This document shows, piece by piece, positions 43,429 to 53,132 of a stretch of 64,000 nucleotides of DNA (positions are counted from its first letter, which is position 1; the number at the start of each line of letters is the position of its first letter). The position numbers and the translations under genes are program-made. Below the pieces are notes generated by a model that had not been told where the DNA came from, made no database searches, and saw only the letters and a list, made by a program, of their open reading frames with translations. Source of the DNA: Thiorhodovibrio litoralis (GTDB lineage: Bacteria > Pseudomonadota > Gammaproteobacteria > Chromatiales > Chromatiaceae); NCBI RefSeq assembly GCF_033954455.1, contig NZ_CP121473.1, forward strand, positions 3,024,501 through 3,088,500. Direction: 5' to 3'.

Positions 43429-44319
43429 TCAGAACTCTTTGGACCAGCCGACCCAGACCTTCGGATCCTGGTTATAAAGATCGCCCTCGTTGGTTGAATC
43501 ACCATCGACTTGCTCGTAAGTCAAGTTGAAGCTGCCGAAGTCACCGGCATCTTTGCTTATGGACGCGCCCCAGTGCCAATAGTCGTAAGTGGCAGACTTT
43601 ATGAACCCGTTCTCTCTGTAGAGCTCTTTGTCATTCTTGAAGTCATAGTAGCCACCGAAGACCCCGAAACTGAAATCTTGGGGAAGCGGAATATCCAGGC
43701 CGGCGCTGTAGTAGAGGTCACCGGAATCGTAGAGGGCATCCTCATTGGCCTTACCGCCCCAGGCAGTGTATTGAATTCCGGCTGATATCGCTGCTGCGCC
43801 GAAATCATAGCCAGCGGAAATGCCAATTTCCCAAAAATCAACGTCATCTGGGCTGTCAGGGTAGGCGTAGTAGATGGTGTTGATGCCCAGACTGGCGTTT
43901 TCGTCGGGCAATGAAAAATCATAGCCCGCATAAAAATCCAGCTCATAGTTCGGCGCACTGTCACCGGATGTTGTGCCCACAACAGTTGGCTGCCCCGTGA
44001 CTGGGTCGCGTACTATTGTCCCGATCACATCTTGGGCACCATTATCCCAATCGATGTTCGACGCCCAGGTGCCGGCATAAAAACCGCTCTCATGGGCGGC
44101 GTCCACACCACCCTGCACGGCTGCGCCGTCACTGGTCTGTGTGACACCGCGCCACATGTAATTTGAAACAGCACCGATATTGGCACTGAACGACCAAGGC
44201 CCTTGCGCGAGCGCGACACTGGTTCCGGCCAGGGACAGCGCGACCGCGGCTGCCAGACTGCTAAGTTGACGCTGCGACCTCTTGGTCGCTTTGGTGTTTG
44301 TCATGGCAATGTTCTTCAT
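43429..44319 (-). CDS. TorF-family putative porin
   Basis: A 296-residue outer-membrane protein. The signal peptide (LSSLAAAVALSLAGTSVALA) is followed by WSFSANIGAVSNYMWRGVTQTSDGAAVQGG, the family signature, then alternating aromatic beta strands and a C-terminal Phe (VWVGWSKEF) as in outer-membrane barrels. This family (Gcw_chp/TorF) is often encoded next to glnK-amtB and is assumed to admit small nitrogen compounds. Start at 44319 (ATGAAGAACATT) has AAGGA upstream; ATG 44337 would add six codons with no ribosome binding site. The upstream region carries NtrC-like sites and a sigma-54-type promoter. Confidence 0.9.
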   Translation of the reverse strand: MKNIAMTNTKATKRSQRQLSSLAAAVALSLAGTSVALAQGPWSFSANIGAVSNYMWRGVTQTSDGAAVQGGVDAAHESGFYAGTWASNIDWDNGAQDVIGTIVRDPVTGQPTVVGTTSGDSAPNYELDFYAGYDFSLPDENASLGINTIYYAYPDSPDDVDFWEIGISAGYDFGAAAISAGIQYTAWGGKANEDALYDSGDLYYSAGLDIPLPQDFSFGVFGGYYDFKNDKELYRENGFIKSATYDYWHWGASISKDAGDFGSFNLTYEQVDGDSTNEGDLYNQDPKVWVGWSKEF

Positions 44320-44420
44320 GCGCTTCTCATCCTTCATTTGTTTGCGAGTGAGACTGAATGGGCACTAGGCTCCGCTTTGAGCTCCGCAAAACGGGAGCAG
44401 TTGAACCTCGACCACCTCAC

Positions 44421-44437
44421 TAGCAGGACGCATGCCA
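44421..44437 (-). promoter_or_regulatory. Candidate sigma-54 promoter of torF-glnK-amtB
   Basis: On the minus strand the sequence reads TGGCAT-GCGTC-CTGCTA, giving the required GG-N10-GC spacing and close agreement with TGGCAC-N5-TTGC. It lies about 100 bases before the porin start and 60 to 120 bases downstream of two NtrC-like sites, as expected for enhancer-driven transcription. Confidence 0.55.
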
Positions 44438-44499
44438 GCCGCAAATGTTACGAAAAGACAACGGTTTTACGCATTTGTTGCAAAAATACATCACCATAA

Positions 44500-44516
44500 T
44501 GCACCACAACCGTGCA
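44500..44516. promoter_or_regulatory. NtrC-like binding site 1
   Basis: TGCACC-ACAAC-CGTGCA matches the NtrC consensus TGCACC-N5-GGTGCA with one mismatch. It sits about 63 bases upstream of the candidate -24 element of the porin promoter. Confidence 0.6.
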
Positions 44517-44543
44517 TCAAATGCGTGCAAGCAGGCTATTAGC

Positions 44544-44558
44544 GCACCAATCAGGTGC
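44544..44558. promoter_or_regulatory. NtrC-like binding site 2
   Basis: GCACC-AATCA-GGTGC is a perfect inverted repeat of the NtrC half-site with the correct 5-base spacer, followed by an A. Centre-to-centre it is about 43 bases (four helical turns) from site 1, a typical enhancer arrangement. It also lies about 80 bases before ubiK on the opposite strand. Confidence 0.65.
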
Positions 44559-44637
44559 ACCAATCCCCGGCGACGCGACACCTGATCAGGCTCTATAATG
44601 GACGGTATTTCCTTTACCAAGAACAGGTAGACGCGAT

Positions 44638-44895
44638 ATGTTGGACCCGAAACAACTCGATGACCTCGCCCGCCGTCTTAGCGCCGCGATGCCTAAAGGC
44701 GTGCAGGTGTTGCAAGAAGACCTACAGCGCAGCATGCGCGCAACGCTGGAGGCGGGCCTGAGTCGGCTCGACCTGGTCACCCGTGAGGAGTTCGACATCC
44801 AGGCTGCGGTGCTGGCGCGCTCTCGCGCCAAACTCGAAGCGCTCGAGGCGCGCGTGGCCGAACTCGAGGAAGCGGCGCGCGCCGCCCGGACCTGA
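44638..44895 (+). CDS. ubiK: Ubiquinone biosynthesis accessory factor UbiK (BMFP domain)
   Basis: An 85-residue helical protein with the BMFP pattern: MLDPKQLDDLARRLSAAMP at the amphipathic N-terminus, LEAGLSRLDLVTREEFDIQAAVL in the middle, and a coiled coil ARSRAKLEALEARVAELE that trimerises. UbiK assists the Ubi complex in aerobic ubiquinone synthesis and binds lipid. Length matches. It lies at the head of a rightward gene set with yifB, ABC-F and DUF2939. Confidence 0.9.
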   Translation: MLDPKQLDDLARRLSAAMPKGVQVLQEDLQRSMRATLEAGLSRLDLVTREEFDIQAAVLARSRAKLEALEARVAELEEAARAART

Positions 44896-44972
44896 GCCGT
44901 CGCCGCGCAATGGCCCGTCGCTCCTCAGCAAAATCGCCGAAACACCGCGACTGATCGGCAAGCAAGCGGCAC

Positions 44973-46520
44973 GTGGGTCTCTGCATTCTCCATAGCCGTG
45001 CGCCCTATGGCATTCAGGCACTCGAGGTGATTGTCGAGGTGCAGACCGCCGGCGGGCTGCCTGCCCTTTCCATCGTCGGGCTGCCGGAGATGGCTGTGCG
45101 CGAGAGCAAGGACCGCGTGCGCGGCGCGCTGCGTAGTGGCAGCTTTCAGTTTCCGGACGGTCGCGTGACCATCAATCTGGCACCCGCGGATTTGCCCAAG
45201 GAGGGTGGCCGTTTCGATCTGCCCATCGCGCTCGGCATTCTCGGCGCCTCCGGTCAGCTGCAGCCCGAGACCATTGCTGAGCATGAGTTCGTCGGCGAAC
45301 TGGCCTTGTCTGGCGCCCTGCGGCCGGTTTCTGGCGTGCTGCCCTCGGCGCTGGCCGCGCGCGACGCCGGGCGCACCCTGGTGCTACCCGCCGAGAACGC
45401 CGATGAGGCCAGCCTGGTCCGCGGCCTGCGCATCCTGCCTGCCCGCCATCTGCTCGAGATCTGCCATCATCTCAATCAGCTCGAGCCGCTCGCGCCTTAC
45501 CAGCCGCAACCTGTCTCGACCACAGACAAGTCCCCGCTGGCGGATTTGGCGGAAGTTCGCGGTCAGCCCCAAGCCAAGCGCGCGCTCGAAATTGCCGCCG
45601 CCGGCGCGCACAGCCTGCTATTTATCGGCCCGCCCGGCACCGGCAAGTCGATGCTCGCCAGCCGCCTGCCAGGCATTCTGCCCCCATTGACGGAAGACGA
45701 AGCCCTGCAAACTGCAGCGGTGCGCTCGGTGGTAGGGCGCGACCAGCCTGATCGCAGTCGCTGGCGCGAGCGCCCTTTTCGTGCGCCCCATCACACCGCA
45801 TCGGGCCCGGCGCTGGTCGGTGGTGGCAGTCACCCGCGCCCGGGAGAGATTTCCCTCGCCCACCACGGCGTGCTTTTTCTTGACGAGTTGCCGGAGTTCG
45901 ACCGTCGGGTGCTGGAGGTACTACGCGAGCCTATGGAAACCGGGCGCATCCATATCTCGCGTGCCGCGCGCCAGGCGGAGTTCCCGGCGCGCTTTCAGCT
46001 GCTGGCGGCGATGAATCCCTGCCCCTGCGGCCACCTTGGAGACCCCAGCGGGCGCTGCCATTGCACTGCCGAGCAGGTCGCGCGCTATCGCGGCCGGATT
46101 TCAGGCCCGCTGCTCGATCGCATCGACATGCAGTTGGATGTCCCGAGACTCGCCCCAAGCGAGCTGACTGAGTCGTGCCCGCCGGGCGAATCCAGCACTG
46201 CGGTGCGCGAGCGCGTCTGTGCCGCGCGAGCCCGCGCCGAAGCGCGCAGCGGCGGCCCCAACAGCCACCTGCAACCGGCAGACATCGACCAGCACTGCCA
46301 ACTCGACACGACCGGGCGCAAGCTGATCGGCACCGCCATGCAGCGCCTCGCGCTCTCGGCGCGCGCCTACCATCGGATTCTGAAACTCGCGCGCACCATT
46401 GCCGACCTTGATGACAGCGCGACCATCACCCCCGCCCACCTGAGCGAGGCCATCGGCTACCGCCGCCTCGATCGCGGTGACCTGGCGGATCAACACTTAA
46501 GCAGGACGCAGCGGCCATGA
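44973..46520 (+). CDS. YifB-family Mg-chelatase-like AAA+ ATPase
   Basis: A 515-residue ATPase of the ComM/YifB family. N-terminal ChlI-type Lon-substrate-like domain (VEVQTAGGLPALSIVGLPEMAVRESKDRVR), then AAA+ with Walker A GPPGTGKS, Walker B GVLFLDELPEF, and the NPCPCGHLGDPSGRC zinc-like block, with a C-terminal helix bundle (RAYHRILKLARTIADL). ComM acts as a branch-migration helicase in natural transformation. Start GTG at 44973 gives the standard N-terminus (VGLCILHSRA). Its stop overlaps the ABC-F start by four bases (ATGA). Confidence 0.95.
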   Translation: MGLCILHSRAPYGIQALEVIVEVQTAGGLPALSIVGLPEMAVRESKDRVRGALRSGSFQFPDGRVTINLAPADLPKEGGRFDLPIALGILGASGQLQPETIAEHEFVGELALSGALRPVSGVLPSALAARDAGRTLVLPAENADEASLVRGLRILPARHLLEICHHLNQLEPLAPYQPQPVSTTDKSPLADLAEVRGQPQAKRALEIAAAGAHSLLFIGPPGTGKSMLASRLPGILPPLTEDEALQTAAVRSVVGRDQPDRSRWRERPFRAPHHTASGPALVGGGSHPRPGEISLAHHGVLFLDELPEFDRRVLEVLREPMETGRIHISRAARQAEFPARFQLLAAMNPCPCGHLGDPSGRCHCTAEQVARYRGRISGPLLDRIDMQLDVPRLAPSELTESCPPGESSTAVRERVCAARARAEARSGGPNSHLQPADIDQHCQLDTTGRKLIGTAMQRLALSARAYHRILKLARTIADLDDSATITPAHLSEAIGYRRLDRGDLADQHLSRTQRP

Positions 46521-48469
46521 TCGAGCTGCGCGATCTTTGCCTCAGACGCGGCACCAAGGTTTTGTTTGAGCAGGCCGAGTTGCGCGTCCACCCGGGACAG
46601 CGTATCGGCGTGGTGGGCCCCAATGGCTGCGGCAAGTCCAGCCTGTTCGCGCTCTTGCAAGGCGAGATCACGCCAGATCGCGGCGAACTCAGCCTGCCGC
46701 CGGCCTGGCAGCTGGCGGCAGTCGCGCAGCAAACCCCGTCGGGCAGCCTGCGCGCGCTGGATTTTGTGCTGGATGGCGATCACGCATGGCGTCGCCTGCA
46801 GACTGAGATGGAAGCCGCTCGCCTAGCCGACGACGGCCTGCGCCTGGCCGAACTGCACGATGCCTTCGAGGCCATCGACGGCTATCGCGCCGAGAGCCGC
46901 GCGGCGCGGCTGCTGCAAGGTCTTGGCTTTGTCTCCGACAGCGAGGAGCGTCCGGTCGACAGCTTCTCAGGAGGCTGGCGGATGCGCCTGGCGCTGGCGC
47001 AAGCGCTCATGTGCCGCTCTGATCTTTTATTGCTCGACGAACCGACCAACCATCTCGACCTTGATGCCGTGATCTGGCTCGAGAGCTGGCTGCGCGACTA
47101 TCCCGGCACCCTGCTGCTGATCTCACACGACCGCGACTTTCTCGATGCCATCGCCACGCACGTGTGCTACTTCGAACAGGGCCGTCTGGGGCTGGTCAAC
47201 GGCGGTTATTCAGCCTACGAGCGCCAGCGGGGCGAGCGTCTCGCCCAGCAACAAGCCGCCTACGGCAAACAGCAGCGCGAAATCGCCCACGCGCGCGCCT
47301 TCGTCGACCGCTTCCGCGCCAAGGCCACCAAGGCACGCCAGGCGCAGAGCCGACTCAAGGCGCTCGAGCGCATGGAACTGATTGCGCCGGCCCACATCGA
47401 CTCGCCGTTCAGCTTCTCCTTCCCCGAGCCCGCGCGCGCCGCCAACCCACTGCTGCGGCTCGACGGCGTCAGCGTCGGCTATGGAGAGACCCCAGTCTTG
47501 CGCGATCTGTGCCTAAGCCTCACGCCCGGCGCCCAGATCGGCCTGCTCGGCCCCAATGGCGCCGGCAAATCGACCCTCATCAAGCTGCTGGCGAACCAGC
47601 TGCAGCCAGTCAGCGGCGAAAAGCTGGAATCAGAGGGCCTGGCCATCGGCTATTTCGCCCAGCACCAGCTCGATCAACTGGTGCCGGAAGACTCGGCGTT
47701 GAAGCATCTGCGCCGGCTCGACCCTAACCGGCCCGACCAGCAACTGCGCGATTATCTCGGCGGTTTCGGCTTTAGCGGCGAGCGTGTCACCGAGTCCATC
47801 GCTCCTTTTTCTGGCGGCGAGAAGGCGCGCCTGAGTCTGGCGTTGCTGGTCTATCAGCGCCCCAACCTGTTGCTGCTCGACGAGCCGACCAATCATCTCG
47901 ACATCGACATGCGCCTGGCCATCAGCCGCGCCTTGCAGGCCTTTTCCGGCGCGCTGGTGCTGGTGTCGCATGACCGCCACCTGCTGCGGCTGAGCTGCGA
48001 CGAGCTCTGGCTGGTCGATGACGGCCAGGTGACCCGCTTCGATGGGGATCTCGACGACTACCCCGCCTGGCTGGCTGCCCGCGCCCAGGCGCGCGCTGCC
48101 GCCGGCTCCGCTGACAGCACCGGCACCACAGCGCCAAGCGGAGGACAGAGTAGCGCGACCAATAGCGCCAAAACCACCGAGCGCGACGCCCGCCGCGATC
48201 AGCGCCGACGTGATGCCGACGCCCGCGCCCGAACCCTGCCTCTTCGCCGGCGCCTGACCGAGCTGGAAAAACGCCTGGACCACCTCAGCACGCGCCAATC
48301 CGAGCTGGAAATCGCACTCGGGGATGTCGCCTTGTACCAGGACGACGCCAAACCCCGGCTACTGTCGCTGATCGCCGAAAAACAGCAGGTCGATACCGAC
48401 CTGGCCGCCGTCGAACAGGACTGGCTCGGCGTCAGCGAAGCCCTTGAGGACGCGGAGGCTGCCGCATGA
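46517..48469 (+). CDS. ABC-F family ATP-binding protein (YheS/Uup-like)
   Basis: A 650-residue soluble ABC-F protein with two ATPase domains. Domain 1: Walker A GPNGCGKSS, signature FSGGWRMRLALAQAL, Walker B LLLLDEPTNHLDLDA. Domain 2: GPNGAGKST, FSGGEKARLSLALLVYQ, LLLLDEPTNHLDIDM. The interdomain linker (about 235-300) is basic and helical (RAFVDRFRAKATKARQAQSRL), and a C-terminal coiled coil follows a Gly/Ser/Thr-rich spacer. ABC-F proteins act on the ribosome; YheS-like members relieve nascent-chain stalling. Coupled to both neighbours by four-base overlaps. Confidence 0.93.
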   Translation: MIELRDLCLRRGTKVLFEQAELRVHPGQRIGVVGPNGCGKSSLFALLQGEITPDRGELSLPPAWQLAAVAQQTPSGSLRALDFVLDGDHAWRRLQTEMEAARLADDGLRLAELHDAFEAIDGYRAESRAARLLQGLGFVSDSEERPVDSFSGGWRMRLALAQALMCRSDLLLLDEPTNHLDLDAVIWLESWLRDYPGTLLLISHDRDFLDAIATHVCYFEQGRLGLVNGGYSAYERQRGERLAQQQAAYGKQQREIAHARAFVDRFRAKATKARQAQSRLKALERMELIAPAHIDSPFSFSFPEPARAANPLLRLDGVSVGYGETPVLRDLCLSLTPGAQIGLLGPNGAGKSTLIKLLANQLQPVSGEKLESEGLAIGYFAQHQLDQLVPEDSALKHLRRLDPNRPDQQLRDYLGGFGFSGERVTESIAPFSGGEKARLSLALLVYQRPNLLLLDEPTNHLDIDMRLAISRALQAFSGALVLVSHDRHLLRLSCDELWLVDDGQVTRFDGDLDDYPAWLAARAQARAAAGSADSTGTTAPSGGQSSATNSAKTTERDARRDQRRRDADARARTLPLRRRLTELEKRLDHLSTRQSELEIALGDVALYQDDAKPRLLSLIAEKQQVDTDLAAVEQDWLGVSEALEDAEAAA

Positions 48470-49017
48470 TGCACCTGCGGCCAAAGCACCCCTGGCAGTG
48501 GTGGATGCACGAATGGCACGAGCTGCGCGACCGTCGCCTGCGCCTGCCGAAATGGGCCTGGCGCGGGCTGGCTGGCGCATTGCTTGGCATGCTCCTGTTG
48601 TTCGCCTCGCCCTACTGGACCATCTGGCGCATGAGCCGCGCGGCCGGCTCCGCCACTCCGGAGGCGCTCGGCCCCTTCGTCGATCTCGCCGCGGTCCGCG
48701 ACCAGATTCGCCGCCGTCTCAACAAGAACCTAAGCAGCCATATTGGCGAAGTATCAGACCCCTTTATTCACTGGATCGAGCAGGGTCTGCAGCGCAACGA
48801 CGGTGCCGCCCTCGAACATATAGTCACCTTGGAATGGGTTGCATCACTGCTGCGCGATGAAGCCAGCCAGAGGTCACTGATCGATCGCACCCAGTATGCT
48901 TTTTTTGACCTCCCCAAGGGTTTTCTCATCAAGCTTGAGAACCATGGAGGTCAGCAGGTCTTCCTGCTGCTGCAGCCAGCCCCCCTGCGCTGGCGCATTA
49001 CTGCAGTCTATTACTGA
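48466..49017 (+). CDS. DUF2939 membrane-anchored protein
   Basis: A 183-residue protein with a basic N-terminus, one transmembrane helix (GLAGALLGMLLLFASPYWTIW, about 35-55), then a soluble domain (SRAAGSATPEALGPFVDLAAVRDQIRRRLN...) of the DUF2939 type. Function is unknown. It ends the ubiK-yifB-ABCF gene set, overlapping the ABC-F stop by four bases, so it may be co-expressed only for convenience. Confidence 0.8.
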   Translation: MMHLRPKHPWQWWMHEWHELRDRRLRLPKWAWRGLAGALLGMLLLFASPYWTIWRMSRAAGSATPEALGPFVDLAAVRDQIRRRLNKNLSSHIGEVSDPFIHWIEQGLQRNDGAALEHIVTLEWVASLLRDEASQRSLIDRTQYAFFDLPKGFLIKLENHGGQQVFLLLQPAPLRWRITAVYY

Positions 49018-49260
49018 CGCGCATGATCCCGGCCGCCGCGGATCATGGATCCCCGCCATCGATGCCAAGCGCACTTGCCGAAAGCCTGTGCGATCGGTCA
49101 ACAACAACCCCAGGTCCTTTGTTACACTTTCTCCGTTCCCAGAATCCGTTGCCAGAGCTGGAGCGCCCGTTCACTGATGCCCTGTGCGCATGCGCCATGG
49201 CCCCAAGGCCGCCGAAACAGCTCTTGTTCTCTCTTGATTTCACTTTTTTAAGGTTCCTCC

Positions 49261-51774
49261 ATGTCGCCGTTTAAAGACCTCAGCGAAGGCTCACCCAACG
49301 ACAGCCTGTTCGATCTGCCGCCACTGGCGATGGATGGTCCAGGACTGGCGCGGGATTTTCAGCACTATTACGCGCACAACTTCGGGCGCGATCGCGACTG
49401 CCGCTCCACCTACTACCCGTACAAGGCGCTGGCCGTGGCGCTGCGCGACCGCCTGATGGAGCGCTGGAAGAACACCCGCGCCGCTCAGGACGACGCCAAC
49501 TGCAAGCGCACCCATTACCTGTCGCTCGAGTTTCTGATGGGCCGCGCCATGGGCAACGCCCTGATGAACCTCGGTCTAACCGACGGGGCCGAGAAAAGCC
49601 TGCACGAGCTTGGGCTGATGCTTGAGGAGATCGAAGCCGCAGAGATGGATGCCGGTCTCGGCAACGGCGGCCTCGGGCGACTGGCGGCCTGCTTCCTTGA
49701 CAGCTGCGCGACGCTGCAACTGCCGGTCAAGGGCTACGGACTGCGCTACGAATACGGCATGTTCCGACAGCTCATCGAAAATGGTCACCAGATCGAAGAG
49801 CCCGATCACTGGCTGCGCGATGGCGTGCCATGGGAGCTGGAACGCCCGGAATACACTCAGCGGATCAAATTCGGCGGCCACACCGAGGACACCGTCGATG
49901 ACAACGGGCGCACGCACAAGCGCTGGGTCGACACCCACGACGTACTGGCCGTGCCCTACGACATTTTGATACCCGGCTATCAGAACAACACCGTCAACAC
50001 GCTAAGACTCTGGTCCTCCGCGGCGACCGATGAGTTCGACCTCGGTGAGTTCAACGCCGGCAGCTACCCGGAGTCCGTCGCCGCGAAAAACGACGCCGAG
50101 CACATCACCATGGTGCTCTATCCCAACGACGCAAACGAATGCGGTAAGGAATTGCGCCTGCGCCAGCAGTATTTCCTCGCCAGCGCCAGCATCAAGGACG
50201 TGATGCGCGACTGGATCAGACTCTACGGCAAGGACTTTACTCAGTTTGCCGCGAAGAACTGCTTCCAGCTCAACGACACGCATCCCGCGGTGTCGGTACC
50301 GGAGCTGATGCGCCAGCTCATCGACGAGCATCACATGGAGTGGAAGGACGCCTGGGCCATTACCAGTCAGACCATGGCCTATACCAACCATACCCTGCTG
50401 CCGGAGGCGCTGGAGCGCTGGCCAGTGCGCCTGTTCGCGCAGTTGCTGCCGCGGGTGCTTGAGATCATCTACGAGATCAACGCACGCTTCCTGTCCGAGG
50501 TCGCCGGGCGCTGGCCGGGCGATATGGATCGCCAGCGACGCATGTCGCTGATCGAGGAAGGCGATGACCCGCAAGTGCGCATGGCCTATCTGGCCATTGT
50601 CGGCAGCTTCTCGGTCAATGGCGTGGCCGCGCTGCATTCTGATCTGTTGATCCATGGCCTGTTCCGCGACTTTCACGAAATCTGGCCGGACAAGTTCAAC
50701 AACAAGACCAATGGCGTCACACCTCGCCGCTGGCTCGCCATGTGCAACCCCGGTCTGCGTGATCTGCTTGAGGAGACCATCGGGACCGACTGGGTCAATG
50801 ATCTCTCACAACTCGAGCGCCTCGCCCCCCATGCCGAAGACGCCGCCATGCGCGAGCGTTGGCACAAGATCAAGCAGGCCAACAAGGAACGGGTTGCGGC
50901 CATGGTTGCCAAGACCTGCCATGTTGACTTCCCCACCGATGCCATCTTCGACGTGCAGGTGAAGCGCATCCATGAATACAAGCGCCAGCTGCTCAATGCC
51001 CTGCATCTGATCTACCTCTACGCCCGCATCAAGCGCGGCGAGGATATCGGCACCCCGCGCTGCGCGCTGATCGGCGGCAAGGCCGCACCGGGCTATGAGA
51101 TGGCCAAACGCATCATCAAGCTGATCAACAGCGTCGCCTCTGTGGTCAACGCTGACCCCAAGGTCAATCAGCAGCTGCGCATTGCGTTCATTCCGAATTA
51201 CCGCGTCTCGGTGATGGAAGTATTGGCCCCAGGGACCGACCTGTCCGAGCAGATATCCACCGCCGGCAAGGAAGCTTCGGGCACCGGCAACATGAAGTTC
51301 ATGATGAACGGTGCACTCACCATCGGCACCCTCGACGGCGCCAATATCGAGATCCGCGAGAAGGTTGGCGATGAGAACTTCTTCCTGTTCGGTCTGACCG
51401 CCGAGGAAGTCGAGCACACCCGTGGCAACTACGACCCCAACGGCATCATCGAGCGCACCCCGGTGCTGGCCGAGACCATGGCGCTGCTTGAGTCCGGGCA
51501 TTTCTGCCAGTTCGAGCAAGGCATTTTTGACCCCATCATCCACAGCATTCGCGACCCCAACGACCCCTGGCTGACGGCCGCCGACTTCGACAGCTATCGC
51601 CTGTCCCAAGAGCAGGTAGCCGAAGCCTATCAAGACCGTGAGCGCTGGTTGCGGATGAGTATGCTGAATACCGCACACAGCGGCTTTTTCTCCTCCGACC
51701 GCACCATTGCCGATTACAACCGCGATATCTGGCGGCTTGAGACGGTCAAGCCACCCGCTCCCGGCAAAGGTTGA
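49261..51774 (+). CDS. glgP: Glycogen/starch/alpha-glucan phosphorylase
   Basis: An 837-residue enzyme of normal length that releases glucose-1-phosphate from stored glycogen using pyridoxal phosphate. Family blocks: YYLSLEFLMGRAMGNALMN near residue 80, EMDAGLGNGGLGRLAACFLDS, QLNDTHPAVSVPELMR, RIHEYKRQLLNALHLIYLY, and the PLP-Lys site EASGTGNMKFMMNGALTIGT. No other glycogen gene is nearby, and it is followed 11 bases later by glutamate dehydrogenase, so the two may be co-transcribed. The 243-base leader upstream holds no gene I can support. Confidence 0.96.
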   Translation: MSPFKDLSEGSPNDSLFDLPPLAMDGPGLARDFQHYYAHNFGRDRDCRSTYYPYKALAVALRDRLMERWKNTRAAQDDANCKRTHYLSLEFLMGRAMGNALMNLGLTDGAEKSLHELGLMLEEIEAAEMDAGLGNGGLGRLAACFLDSCATLQLPVKGYGLRYEYGMFRQLIENGHQIEEPDHWLRDGVPWELERPEYTQRIKFGGHTEDTVDDNGRTHKRWVDTHDVLAVPYDILIPGYQNNTVNTLRLWSSAATDEFDLGEFNAGSYPESVAAKNDAEHITMVLYPNDANECGKELRLRQQYFLASASIKDVMRDWIRLYGKDFTQFAAKNCFQLNDTHPAVSVPELMRQLIDEHHMEWKDAWAITSQTMAYTNHTLLPEALERWPVRLFAQLLPRVLEIIYEINARFLSEVAGRWPGDMDRQRRMSLIEEGDDPQVRMAYLAIVGSFSVNGVAALHSDLLIHGLFRDFHEIWPDKFNNKTNGVTPRRWLAMCNPGLRDLLEETIGTDWVNDLSQLERLAPHAEDAAMRERWHKIKQANKERVAAMVAKTCHVDFPTDAIFDVQVKRIHEYKRQLLNALHLIYLYARIKRGEDIGTPRCALIGGKAAPGYEMAKRIIKLINSVASVVNADPKVNQQLRIAFIPNYRVSVMEVLAPGTDLSEQISTAGKEASGTGNMKFMMNGALTIGTLDGANIEIREKVGDENFFLFGLTAEEVEHTRGNYDPNGIIERTPVLAETMALLESGHFCQFEQGIFDPIIHSIRDPNDPWLTAADFDSYRLSQEQVAEAYQDRERWLRMSMLNTAHSGFFSSDRTIADYNRDIWRLETVKPPAPGKG

Positions 51775-51785
51775 CAGGAAATCCC

Positions 51786-53132
51786 ATGAGCAGTCCCCAG
51801 CAACCCACCCCTTCGGGTAAGGAACCGGTCCCACACGAACTCGACCCCGAACGCATCATTGATGTGCAGTTCGAGCGTGCCTGCGCGCACCTGACCGACA
51901 TCGACCCGGGCCTGATCCAGGTGCTGCGGCGGCCAAGGCGCACCCTCACCGTCAATGTGCCCATTGAGCGCGATGACGGCAGCCTGGCGAATTTCGTTGG
52001 CTACCGGGTGCTGCACAACCGCCTGCTTGGTCCTGGCAAGGGCGGCATTCGCTATCACCCGCGCGTATCCTTGCCCGAAGTCGGCGCCTTGGCCGCGCTC
52101 ATGACCTGGAAATGCGCCCTGGTGCGGGTGCCCTTCGGCGGTGCTAAGGGTGGGGTGACCTGCGACCCGAAGCACTTGAGCGAGCGCGAACTGCGCCACA
52201 TCACCCGGCGCTTTATCTCTGAACTTGGCGACAATATCGGCCCTTATACCGACATCCCGGCGCCGGATCTCTACACCAGCTCCCAGACCATGGCCTGGAT
52301 TCTGGACACCTTCGACGCCATGCACCCGGGCAAAAACAATCTGCCTGTGGTCACTGGCAAGCCGCTGGAGCTCGGCGGCTCCGAGGGGCGTGACGAGGCC
52401 ACAGGACGCGGCTGCGTCTACAGCGCCGAGCGGCTGGTTTCCCTGGGCGCGGTGCCGGGCTTGAGTGAGCTGAACGGCGCGAGCGTGGTCATCCAGGGCT
52501 ACGGTGAGGTCGGACGGGTTGCCGGGCATCTGCTGCACGAACTTGGGGCGCGCATCATCGCCGTCAGCGACTCGCGCGGAGCTGTTCTCGACCCCGAGGG
52601 ACTGGATCTGTCCGCGCTCGCCCGTCACAAGGCCAACACCGGCAGCGTGCTTGGCTTTGACGAGAGCCGCAGCATCAGTGCTGCGGAACTGCTGGCACTG
52701 GAGTGCGATCTGCTGATTCCGGCCGCGCTCGGCGGGCAGATTCATTCCGGCAACGCTGGGCAGGTCAAGGCCCGGCTGATCGTGGAAGGCGCCAATCGGC
52801 CCATCACGCCGGAGGCCGATGACATCCTGATCGACAAGGGTATTCTGGTGCTGCCGGACATTCTCGCCAATGCCGGTGGCGTCACCGTGAGCTACTACGA
52901 GTGGGTGCAGAACATTGAGCACCACACCTGGCCGCTGGAGGAAATTAACAGCAAGCTGCGGGTGCGCATGAACGATGCCACCGACCGGGTGGCAGCGCGC
53001 TGGCGTCAATTTACCCCGCCTGCGGATGAAGCGGCGCCCGACTCCCAGCGCCGCGATCTGCGCACCGCAGCGCTGGTGGAATCACTCGAACGCCTGGCCC
53101 ACGTATTGCGCCAGCGCGGCATCTGGCCGTAA
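51786..53132 (+). CDS. Glu/Leu/Phe/Val-family (glutamate) dehydrogenase
   Basis: A 448-residue NAD(P)-dependent dehydrogenase that interconverts glutamate and 2-oxoglutarate plus ammonia. The substrate domain holds GPGKGGIRYHPRVSLPEV, the catalytic-Lys segment VPFGGAKGGVTCDP, and DIPAPDLYTSSQTMAWILD; the cofactor domain holds VIQGYGEVGRVAGHLL and ALGGQIHSGNAGQVKARLIVEGAN. Family assignment is firm; substrate could be another amino acid. ATG 51786 follows CAGGAAATCCC, a usable ribosome binding site; a TTG five codons earlier is less likely. Confidence 0.93.
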   Translation: MSSPQQPTPSGKEPVPHELDPERIIDVQFERACAHLTDIDPGLIQVLRRPRRTLTVNVPIERDDGSLANFVGYRVLHNRLLGPGKGGIRYHPRVSLPEVGALAALMTWKCALVRVPFGGAKGGVTCDPKHLSERELRHITRRFISELGDNIGPYTDIPAPDLYTSSQTMAWILDTFDAMHPGKNNLPVVTGKPLELGGSEGRDEATGRGCVYSAERLVSLGAVPGLSELNGASVVIQGYGEVGRVAGHLLHELGARIIAVSDSRGAVLDPEGLDLSALARHKANTGSVLGFDESRSISAAELLALECDLLIPAALGGQIHSGNAGQVKARLIVEGANRPITPEADDILIDKGILVLPDILANAGGVTVSYYEWVQNIEHHTWPLEEINSKLRVRMNDATDRVAARWRQFTPPADEAAPDSQRRDLRTAALVESLERLAHVLRQRGIWP

